A stretch of DNA of 64,000 nucleotides. Source: Sulfuricurvum kujiense DSM 16994. Lineage in GTDB: Bacteria > Campylobacterota > Campylobacteria > Campylobacterales > Sulfurimonadaceae. The DNA lies in assembly GCF_000183725.1 (NCBI RefSeq), contig NC_014762.1:2108001-2172000 (forward strand), given 5' to 3'. Made by a program: the position numbers and the translations under genes. The first letter of the stretch is position 1. Each line of letters begins with the position of its first letter. Under the pieces are notes generated by a model. That model saw only the letters and a program-made list of their open reading frames with translations. It was not told the DNA's origin and ran no database searches. Shown one piece after another: positions 57,470-64,000 of this stretch.

Positions 57470-58239
57470 ACATGATGATGAAAAGCGAATACCAGCCTCA
57501 ATATGCCCACTTGACCCCTTTTTTCGTAGATATCAAAACGATCTTCGAAAACGACACGCAAAGTATCCACAAAGCACGCAACGAGCTTAAAATCATTACA
57601 TTGGATGAGCAGAAAATGGTCGTTAAATCCTTCCAGATTCCCCATCCGATTAATCGTGTCGTCTATTCCTTTTTTCGCAAAACCAAAGCGTACAAATCCT
57701 ACCACAACGCGCTGCGTCTCATTAATCTTGAAATATCGACTCCGATGCCGGTCTCTTACATCGAGTTTTACAGTGCCGATTTGTTGAAAAACAGCTATTT
57801 TATCAGCCTCTATTCACCATACGATTTTACAATCCGCGAAGCGCTCCACCATAAATGCAGCGATTATTCCGATATTTTGCGTCAATTCGCCGCCTATACT
57901 TACGATTTGCATACAAAAGGGGTATGGCACCTCGATTATTCTCCGGGCAATATTCTGGTACAGCGTATGGAAGAGGGATATCGGTTTTCCATTGTCGATA
58001 TTAATCGGATGGCGTTTCGGGAAATCACCCCTTTAGAGGGGTGTGAGAATTTTAATAAACTCTGGGCCAGGGATGAAGATATCGAAATTATGGGACGCGA
58101 ATACGCCCGTTTAAGCGGATTGGATGAAAGCGTCGCTATACGTGAGATGAAACGTCATAATGACGCGAACAAGCGGGTCAAAAATTTTAAAAAACGGCTC
58201 AAGAAAGTGCTGAAAGGCGATTTTTCAGCTCCCGCTTAA
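57457..58239 (+). CDS. LPS core kinase, WaaP/Kdo-kinase-like
   Basis: 260 residues, protein-kinase-like fold. Catalytic loop GVWHLDYSPGNILVQ (H-L-D-x4-N, about 152-166) and metal-binding IVDINRM (about 178-184) where the usual DFD/DFG is DIN. The Lys after VVKSF fits the ATP-binding Lys. It likely phosphorylates a heptose or Kdo of LPS core on the cytoplasmic side. Start among clustered ATGs (57457, 57472-57478) is uncertain. Its last 41 nt overlap the convergent heptosyltransferase gene. Confidence 0.8.
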   Translation: MGALNMMMKSEYQPQYAHLTPFFVDIKTIFENDTQSIHKARNELKIITLDEQKMVVKSFQIPHPINRVVYSFFRKTKAYKSYHNALRLINLEISTPMPVSYIEFYSADLLKNSYFISLYSPYDFTIREALHHKCSDYSDILRQFAAYTYDLHTKGVWHLDYSPGNILVQRMEEGYRFSIVDINRMAFREITPLEGCENFNKLWARDEDIEIMGREYARLSGLDESVAIREMKRHNDANKRVKNFKKRLKKVLKGDFSAPA

Positions 58240-59170
58240 CCATCTCGAACATCGCGTTTCTCCCCTCAGATTCGAGCGGAATCATAAAATGATGCTGTTT
58301 CTCTCCGATGCTTTTCCAGCGGGAAGCGGAGGCGAAAAGGGTATCGGCAAAGAAGGTAAAAGTCTCGCACCCTACCGCGCTTGCCAGATGGTAGGTTCCC
58401 GTCGAGGTACTTATAAACAGTTTAAAACTGCTCAAAAGCTTTGCAAAGTCAACGACGCTCCCGCGTGAACGGTACAGTTTCACCCTGCTCTCACCCAGTA
58501 ACGCTTTGGCCTCTTTATAGAGTTTTTCCTCATCGGGACCGAACGTCATCACGATATCGATATTTTCAAAACTCTCGGCAATACGGACCAGTTCGATGTA
58601 TTCATCAATCGTCCAGTTGGCATCGGATGATCCGCCGAAGCCCGGATGGAACGCGACGACAGGTTTGGTAATGCCAAATTCAGCGCAAAACTCACGGTAA
58701 ACTTCCTCCACACCTTCATAGCGCAATAGAGGCTTCGGAAAATTGAGGCTGATATCTGAAAAGAGCGCTCGCGCGAGTTCCAAATTGTATTCGAATTCCG
58801 CCATCTTAACCTCGCTTCGGCGCTGCGTGATTCGGCGGTTGTAAAAAATTTGCGCGATTTTGGTAGCGGGGGCGATACGGAGCGGGATACGGGCGATCCA
58901 TTGTGCCAGAGCCACACGGGTATTGGAAAAAAGCGTGATCGAGGCATCGATTTTCGCCTCTTTTATTTTAAACGCCAATTCGAGGATGTCATCGCTTGAA
59001 TCGACAATCACCTCATCGATAAAATCGCACGATTGTGCCAGTTTGGCATTTAAGGGAGCGACCAGAGCGATAATACGGTTAGAGGGATTATGGTGCTTGA
59101 GAACATACAATGTCGGAAGCGCCGTAATAAAGTCCCCAAGCTTGTCGTTACGCACCACTAAAATGTTCAT
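58199..59170 (-). CDS. Glycosyltransferase family 9 (heptosyltransferase-like)
   Basis: 323 residues, ADP-heptose:LPS heptosyltransferase fold: NILVVRNDKLGDFITALPTLYVL at the start, VVAFHPGFGGSSDANW (about 172), and the donor region FISTSTGTYHLASAVGC (about 255). Adds a heptose to LPS core. Overlaps the kinase gene by 41 nt, tail to tail. Confidence 0.88.
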   Translation of the reverse strand: MNILVVRNDKLGDFITALPTLYVLKHHNPSNRIIALVAPLNAKLAQSCDFIDEVIVDSSDDILELAFKIKEAKIDASITLFSNTRVALAQWIARIPLRIAPATKIAQIFYNRRITQRRSEVKMAEFEYNLELARALFSDISLNFPKPLLRYEGVEEVYREFCAEFGITKPVVAFHPGFGGSSDANWTIDEYIELVRIAESFENIDIVMTFGPDEEKLYKEAKALLGESRVKLYRSRGSVVDFAKLLSSFKLFISTSTGTYHLASAVGCETFTFFADTLFASASRWKSIGEKQHHFMIPLESEGRNAMFEMVKRELKNRLSALS

Positions 59171-59224
59171 ACTATCTCCTCGTTCTTAAGCACCCATTTT
59201 ACCTGATTGAAGGTAAGAAAACGG

Positions 59225-59230
59225 TACAAT
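59225..59230 (+). promoter_or_regulatory. Candidate -10 box for the glycosidase-like gene
   Basis: TACAAT lies 6 nt before ATG 59237, the same spacing as at the small membrane-protein cassettes; transcripts may be leaderless. No Shine-Dalgarno is visible. The in-frame TTG at 59207 lies upstream of this box. Confidence 0.4.
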
Positions 59231-59236
59231 TGCCGA

Positions 59237-60409
59237 ATGAAAGCACCGTTTGCCTGGGACCATTATTCCGATCAGCCCGCTATTATCAAAGATAAAGCAT
59301 TCAAGCGTGCCATGCGCCGTGATGCACTCCCCTCACTGATCAAAACGTTTTTAATCGCCCTTCTCACCCTCCCTCTTGCATTTTTTCTGATGCCGTTCAT
59401 AGGACGGCACAGAATCGACGGAGAAGACTTTTTCGGTATTGGGGTCAATCTGGACAAAGAACCCAATACAACCCCCTATCTGCTAAATGAGCTGAACGTC
59501 AAAAAGCTCCTGATCCGTCTCCCTCTTTGGGAGATGGACCGCCTGCATGAGTATGTCACGTTTATCCGCAGTTTCTCAGGAAAGCACATCACGGTAGCCT
59601 TATTGCAGGATCGTGAGCACATCACGTCCCCCTCTTTATGCCAAGACCACTTTACCCAAATTTTCGAAGCGCTGGAGGGGATTTGCGATACCTATATCAT
59701 CGGCTCCACGATCAACCGCGCAAAATGGGGATTTTTCAGTGTTAACGAATATTTGGATTTTTATGCCGTTGCCTATGCGCTGAAAAAAAGCCGCTTCCCT
59801 CATCTGAAACTGATCGGCTCCAACGTGATCGATTTCGAATTTCATTTCACGGCTCATACCCTCTTTAATCTCTCACGCATACACTTCGATGCGATAGGAT
59901 CTCTTCTGTATGTCGACCGTCGGGGGGAACCTGAAAATACCCAGATGGGATTGAATCTTCTGGATAAAATCAATTTTCTGTACTCTCTGATCCGACTGAG
60001 CCCGAAAACCGCCAACGAGCTGATCATCACCGAAACGAACTGGCCGATCCAAAATACCGCCCCTTATGCCCCGACCAGCGAATTTGAGTGCGTGAGCGAA
60101 GAGGACTATGCCTCGTACATGGTTCGGTATCATCTTCTCGCCTTTGCCTCCCAAAAAGTAAACAGTGTCTATTGGCATCAGCTGATCGCTCCGGGATACG
60201 GATTGATCGACAACCGCGAGGGTATCCGAAAACGAAGCGCTTTCGAAGGGTATAAAATAATGCTAAAGCATTTAAATGATGCACGGTTTGTCCGTTTTTC
60301 TGAACGTTCCGATGAATATCTGCTCGTCTGCTCCACCTGCAGAGGTGAATTACACATCTCGTGGAGTCTCGACTCCGCTCCGATCTACACCTATAAGGCT
60401 TCATCGTGA
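59237..60409 (+). CDS. Membrane-anchored glycosidase-like protein
   Basis: 390 residues from ATG 59237. A cytoplasmic N-terminus of about 35 residues, one membrane helix (about 37-57), then a domain with features of a beta/alpha-barrel glycosidase: FGIGVNLDKEPNT, YIIGSTINRAKWG, LIGSNVIDFEF, ELIITETNWPIQNTAPYAP (Glu in a TETNW context, as in clan-A glycosidases) and NSVYWHQLIAPGYGLID. No family name is certain. It overlaps the heptosyltransferase gene by 4 nt, so a role in LPS core or O-chain trimming is plausible. Confidence 0.65.
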   Translation: MKAPFAWDHYSDQPAIIKDKAFKRAMRRDALPSLIKTFLIALLTLPLAFFLMPFIGRHRIDGEDFFGIGVNLDKEPNTTPYLLNELNVKKLLIRLPLWEMDRLHEYVTFIRSFSGKHITVALLQDREHITSPSLCQDHFTQIFEALEGICDTYIIGSTINRAKWGFFSVNEYLDFYAVAYALKKSRFPHLKLIGSNVIDFEFHFTAHTLFNLSRIHFDAIGSLLYVDRRGEPENTQMGLNLLDKINFLYSLIRLSPKTANELIITETNWPIQNTAPYAPTSEFECVSEEDYASYMVRYHLLAFASQKVNSVYWHQLIAPGYGLIDNREGIRKRSAFEGYKIMLKHLNDARFVRFSERSDEYLLVCSTCRGELHISWSLDSAPIYTYKASS

Positions 60410-61395
60410 AAATACTCGTCATTCTTCCCAACTGGCTCGGAGACGCCCTCATGGCTACCCCCGCACTCGAAGCTCTTTGCAGTGTCTATCCCGATGCCGA
60501 ACTTACCCTTGTCGGCTCGTATGTCAGCATCGAAGCGCTCAAATACCACCCGCGATGTGTACGCCATTACGTCGATGAAACGAAAAAAGGGGGAAACCGG
60601 TTCGCTAACACTTACCGGTTCGCCAAAGAGCTGGGTGTCCATGATATGGCGATTACGTTTCGTAATCAGGTCCACTCATCCCTTTTGCTCTTTTGGAGCG
60701 GTACTCCCCTCACCGCGGGTCGACGCAGTTGGCATTCACGACTACTCCTCACTCACAGTATCAACCCTTCTCACCCTTCCCATCTGGTAGAGCAGTATCG
60801 CGATATTTCCCAAAGTTTGAGCCCTATCCCGCTTGTCATCGGAAATTTAAACCTTCATATCCCCCCTCACCGCTACAATCGTCCGATGCTCGGCATCAAC
60901 CCCGGTGCGACCTACGGAAGCGCTAAACGGTGGTATCCCGAAAAATTTGCCGAAGTCGCCCGAGCCTACAGCGATAAATACGAGATCATCCTTTTCGGCG
61001 GACCGAATGAGGTGGGGATGGCAAACGATATCGAATCACGCCTGAACGGCATCAAGGTTACCAACCTCGCCGGAAAAACGTCGATACAGGAGCTGTGCAG
61101 CTTTATCGGAGGATTGGATCTCTTCATTACCAACGACAGCGGTCCGATGCACGTAGCAGCAGCCTATCAGGTACCGACCGTTGCTATCTTCGGTCCGACG
61201 CGCCACGCAGAAACGTCGCAATGGATGAATGAAAAAAGCTATATTGTACGGCATGAGATGAAATGCGCACCGTGCATGAAGCGTGAATGTCCTCTAGGAC
61301 ACCATGAATGTATGAAAAGTATCGAACCGGAAGAAGTAATTGAAGCGGTCAAAAATCTAACTTACAACACTCTAAAGCAAGGTCGCCCGCAGTAG
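60406..61395 (+). CDS. waaF: ADP-heptose:LPS heptosyltransferase II
   Basis: 329 residues, GT9. KILVILPNWLGDALMATPALEAL at the N-terminus (the NWLGD motif of WaaF), GINPGATYGSAKRWYPEKFAEVA (about 164) and the donor site LFITNDSGPMHVAAAYQVPTVA with IFGPTRH. Adds the second heptose to inner core. Cys-rich end (CAPCMKRECPLGHHECM) as in many WaaF. Coupled to the glycosidase-like gene. Confidence 0.94.
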   Translation: MKILVILPNWLGDALMATPALEALCSVYPDAELTLVGSYVSIEALKYHPRCVRHYVDETKKGGNRFANTYRFAKELGVHDMAITFRNQVHSSLLLFWSGTPLTAGRRSWHSRLLLTHSINPSHPSHLVEQYRDISQSLSPIPLVIGNLNLHIPPHRYNRPMLGINPGATYGSAKRWYPEKFAEVARAYSDKYEIILFGGPNEVGMANDIESRLNGIKVTNLAGKTSIQELCSFIGGLDLFITNDSGPMHVAAAYQVPTVAIFGPTRHAETSQWMNEKSYIVRHEMKCAPCMKRECPLGHHECMKSIEPEEVIEAVKNLTYNTLKQGRPQ

Positions 61396-61444
61396 TGCGA
61401 AGGAGTGCCGCCAGCGTTTTGTTGTAAGGGTGATTTTCTTTTGG

Positions 61445-61472
61445 ATACTTTTCTTATGAAAAAGAAAAGTAT
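61445..61472. terminator. Perfect 11-bp hairpin between convergent genes
   Basis: ATACTTTTCTT (61445-61455) and AAGAAAAGTAT (61462-61472) around ATGAAA. It lies after waaF (plus) and the YfaZ-like gene (minus), possibly a shared terminator. A GC-rich stretch (61382-61430) precedes it; by recollection similar blocks recur in related genomes. Confidence 0.5.
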
Positions 61473-61476
61473 GTAA

Positions 61477-62064
61477 TTAAAAATCGAGCCTCATTGCAAA
61501 ATACCACGCGTCATTATAGGTGACGTTGCGTGTTTTCAAATCGGTATCGATTTTTCGGTATCCGACACCGATTCGGGCATTCTCTATCGGCTCGATATCC
61601 AAACCGATTCGACTCTCCGTATAGCTGTCCCCTTTTTTAAAACAAAGGGCTGAAGGGGCATAATAAAAAGCACCGTTAAGATAAAATCCGATCGGGGCAT
61701 TCAACGGCAGTTTCAACTCCGCTTCTACGCCCAACGGAATAGCCGTATATCCCTCGGAGTCGATTTTGGTAAATTCCCCTTTTATCCCAAGCCCCAATTT
61801 CAATCCTGAAACTCCGCGCACCGGCTGCATCACCATAAATGATACCTCCATCAACGGATCGGGATCAACAATCGTTTTAGAGTTGTTTTTATCTCCGTCT
61901 AAAAAGCGGGCGCCGATATAGGCATTGCTCATAGAATTGCCCATACGTCCCATATCCAAACGGATCTCTCCGCCCACTTCCTGATCATTGACGTTAACAC
62001 TCACTTGATGGGCCGCAAAGACGGAAGTAGCCATCAAAAATAATACGATAATCTTTTTTAGCAT
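61477..62064 (-). CDS. YfaZ-like outer-membrane beta-barrel protein
   Basis: 195 residues, signal peptide (cleavage about 18, AxA-type SVFAA), then amphipathic strands to the final Phe (YFAMRLDF), as expected for a small BAM-inserted barrel. Similar in length and pattern to YfaZ-family proteins, whose role is not established. It overlaps hldE by 7 nt, so it is co-expressed with heptose synthesis. Confidence 0.7.
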   Translation of the reverse strand: MLKKIIVLFLMATSVFAAHQVSVNVNDQEVGGEIRLDMGRMGNSMSNAYIGARFLDGDKNNSKTIVDPDPLMEVSFMVMQPVRGVSGLKLGLGIKGEFTKIDSEGYTAIPLGVEAELKLPLNAPIGFYLNGAFYYAPSALCFKKGDSYTESRIGLDIEPIENARIGVGYRKIDTDLKTRNVTYNDAWYFAMRLDF

Positions 62065-63491
62065 GTCGTTCCTTCGTTAATTCGTGCTATCGTGGCCGTG
62101 GTACTTTTCCCGTCCACAAACTGCACCAGTCTCAATTCTTTAGCAAATTCCGCTCCGACAACCGCTTTGCCTTCGTAATCGCCCCCTTTGACCAAAATAT
62201 CGGGGGCAATGTTTTTGATCAGATCATGCGGTGTCTCTTCGCTGAACAATACGACATAATCGACCGATTCGAGCGCCGCTAAAATATAGGCGCGATCGGC
62301 TTCCGTATTGACCGGACGGGTAGGCCCTTTAAGCTCTCTTACCGAACTGTCCGAATTGAGTCCCACGATCAGTACATCCCCGTAGCTTTTTGCCTCTTGG
62401 AGATACTTCACGTGTCCCACATGGAGAATATCGAAACAGCCGTTGGTAAATACGACCTTTTTTCCCTCTTTTTTGAGACGCTCAGACAGTGCATAGATCT
62501 CGTCTTTCGTTTTGATATGCATATCCGAGGTGCTTTGGTGCAGACTCGATTCATACGCTTCAATCTCTGAGAGGGTTACGGTGGCTGAGCCGATTTTACC
62601 GACAACGACGGCTGCGGCATGATTGGCAAACGGTGCCGCTTCATCGATGCTCAATCCGCATGAAAGGGCGAACGAAAGCGATGCGATCACCGTATCACCC
62701 GCCCCCGTTACATCGAATACCTCTTTGGCGACTGTCGGAAACCGGCGCATAGACTCATCGTAAATGGCAATACCGTCCTCAGAGAGGGTGATCATCGAAC
62801 ATTCCAGCGTACAGGTCTCTTTGAGATTCAAAAGAGCTTTTTTCAGACTTGCATCGTCATTGATCGCTATCCCCGTCGCTTCGGAAGCTTCTTTCTTATT
62901 AGGGGTCAAAAGATAGGCACCGCGGTATTTTCGGTAATCTTTCCCTTTGGGATCGACGAGTACTTTTTTCCCCGCACTCTTTGCAGCCGCAATCACGCCG
63001 CCAGCAACCGCATCGGTGATCACCCCTTTGCCGTAATCGGAGATGATAACGATATCGCACTCTTTGACCACCGATTCGACATACGAAACGACCGCATTTT
63101 CACTCTCTGGAGCAATGGAATCTTTGGATTCTTTGTCATAACGGAGAATCTGCTGATTGGATGCGATGATACGGCTTTTCTTGGACGTCTTGCGTCCAGC
63201 CTGACGGATTAGCCCATCAGTGCCTACCCCGATTATGCCGAGCATCGAGAGGAGTTCTTCGCCGTTTTCATCATCTCCGATGACAGCACCGACGCTGACT
63301 CGCGCACCGAGTGCCACCAGATTATTTATCACATTTCCCGCTCCGCCGAGCACCGTTGTCTCACGGGCAATATCCACGACCTGCACCGGGGCTTCGGGCG
63401 AAATCCGCTCGCATCCTCCCCACAGATAGTGATCAATCATCAAATCACCGATGACGAGAATGCGGGGATGAGAGTCATGCAATCTTCTCAT
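62058..63491 (-). CDS. hldE: Bifunctional heptose-7-phosphate kinase / heptose-1-phosphate adenylyltransferase
   Basis: 477 residues. N-terminal PfkB kinase (about 1-310: VIGDLMIDHYLWG, GGAGNVINN, DVTGAGDTVIASLS) phosphorylates heptose-7-phosphate; C-terminal nucleotidyltransferase (about 340-477: VVFTNGCFDILHVGHVKYLQ) makes ADP-glycero-manno-heptose. Overlaps hldD by 4 nt. Supplies the GT9 enzymes at 58199 and 60406. Confidence 0.96.
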   Translation of the reverse strand: MRRLHDSHPRILVIGDLMIDHYLWGGCERISPEAPVQVVDIARETTVLGGAGNVINNLVALGARVSVGAVIGDDENGEELLSMLGIIGVGTDGLIRQAGRKTSKKSRIIASNQQILRYDKESKDSIAPESENAVVSYVESVVKECDIVIISDYGKGVITDAVAGGVIAAAKSAGKKVLVDPKGKDYRKYRGAYLLTPNKKEASEATGIAINDDASLKKALLNLKETCTLECSMITLSEDGIAIYDESMRRFPTVAKEVFDVTGAGDTVIASLSFALSCGLSIDEAAPFANHAAAVVVGKIGSATVTLSEIEAYESSLHQSTSDMHIKTKDEIYALSERLKKEGKKVVFTNGCFDILHVGHVKYLQEAKSYGDVLIVGLNSDSSVRELKGPTRPVNTEADRAYILAALESVDYVVLFSEETPHDLIKNIAPDILVKGGDYEGKAVVGAEFAKELRLVQFVDGKSTTATIARINEGTTC

Positions 63492-64000
63492 GAAAGTTCC
63501 TGTTCGAATAATCGTTTGATTTCGGGAACATAGGCCGCAATCCCCTCTTCAAACTCAAATCGCGGAGCATACCCCAATATGGCTTTGGTCGATTCAATAT
63601 CGGCTTCCGTATGAAACTGATAGCGCCCGACATAAGGGTTAGGGATATACTCGCATGTAAACGATGTCCCCAGTTCTTTTTGGAGAATATCGACCATCGA
63701 TTGAAAAGAGCGCGCTTTTCCCGTCCCGACGTTAAACACACCGTTTTCCTTCGGGTGCATGGCAAGAATATTCGCCTGAATGATATCCTCGATATAGATG
63801 AAATCACGCAAAATTTTGTCGGAATTTTCAAAAAGCTTCGGATTTTTTCCGGAGAGGAGCTGATGGCCGAACTGCACGACCATCGATGCCGTTTTATTTT
63901 TAAAAAATTCACGCGGTCCGTACACATTGAAATAGCGCAATCCGACAATAGAAATATTCTCAAATTTTTGAGAATATTGGCGTGCCAAATGATCCATCAT
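63488..64000 (-). CDS. hldD: ADP-L-glycero-D-manno-heptose 6-epimerase, C-terminal part
   Basis: At least 170 residues are visible; the gene continues past the window edge, so the N-terminal Rossmann motif is not seen. ISIVGLRYFNVYGPREFFK, RDFIYIEDIIQANILAM and GVFNVGTGKARSF are typical of HldD. Last enzyme of ADP-heptose synthesis, coupled to hldE by a 4-nt overlap. Confidence 0.93.
   Translation of the reverse strand: MMDHLARQYSQKFENISIVGLRYFNVYGPREFFKNKTASMVVQFGHQLLSGKNPKLFENSDKILRDFIYIEDIIQANILAMHPKENGVFNVGTGKARSFQSMVDILQKELGTSFTCEYIPNPYVGRYQFHTEADIESTKAILGYAPRFEFEEGIAAYVPEIKRLFEQELS

Overview
The window looks like the chromosome of a free-living Campylobacterota bacterium of the Sulfurimonas/Sulfuricurvum type. 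This is an inference from moderate base composition, T-rich promoters with TATAAT -10 boxes, a heptose/LPS-core gene set, O-antigen genes and RAYT transposases; no marker gene fixes the genus. Almost everything concerns the cell envelope: surface-protein secretion, polysaccharide synthesis and LPS core.

Region 1 (1-6553, minus strand): a FecR-domain surface protein with a TbpB-like C-terminal end, a TPR plus beta-barrel outer-membrane protein resembling Slam/type XI secretion proteins, and a CHASE2 adenylate cyclase lie end to end. Region 2 (6669-15909, minus): a type I secretion system (ABC exporter, HlyD adaptor, TolC) is interleaved with a glycosyltransferase and ManC (GDP-mannose supply). 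It is preceded by a small DUF6447-type protein and a DUF4214 candidate substrate with a near-consensus promoter.

Region 3 (15971-19812): a mobile and repetitive patch. Two RAYT families, a 520-bp tandem duplication, REP-like palindromes and RAYT remnants surround four tandem cassettes encoding small two-TM proteins. Two cassettes also carry an unlisted 29- or 34-residue single-TM microprotein, and all four have a TGA-TATAAT promoter exactly 6 nt before the start codon. Region 4 (19866-25400): a trypsin/Calx-beta protease and a 1372-residue Ala/Thr-rich DUF4214 protein that looks like a type I-secreted S-layer or adhesin protein.

Region 5 (25781-38384): polysaccharide export (Wzm/Wzt with a C-terminal carbohydrate-binding domain), three glycosyltransferases including a three-module one, a methyltransferase that may cap the chain, and GDP-D-rhamnose synthesis (Gmd/Rmd) with an initiating sugar-phosphate transferase. 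Region 6 (38387-55427): tRNA-Thr, the dTDP-L-rhamnose genes, UDP-glucuronate/UDP-xylose genes, an O-antigen ligase/polymerase, several glycosyltransferases, a PIG-L deacetylase, a DUF1919 protein, an LTA-synthase-like sulfatase and a PAP2-like lipoprotein. Region 7 (55532-64000): a second LTA-synthase-like enzyme, a WaaP-like kinase, two heptosyltransferases, a membrane-anchored glycosidase-like protein, a YfaZ-like barrel, and HldE/HldD.

Taken together the window resembles an S-layer-plus-LPS system: a type I-secreted surface protein encoded near genes for a D-rhamnose/mannose O-chain that could anchor it, as known in Campylobacter fetus. That link is inference. The most novel-looking items are the small membrane-protein cassette array and the FecR/TPR-barrel/CHASE2 module.
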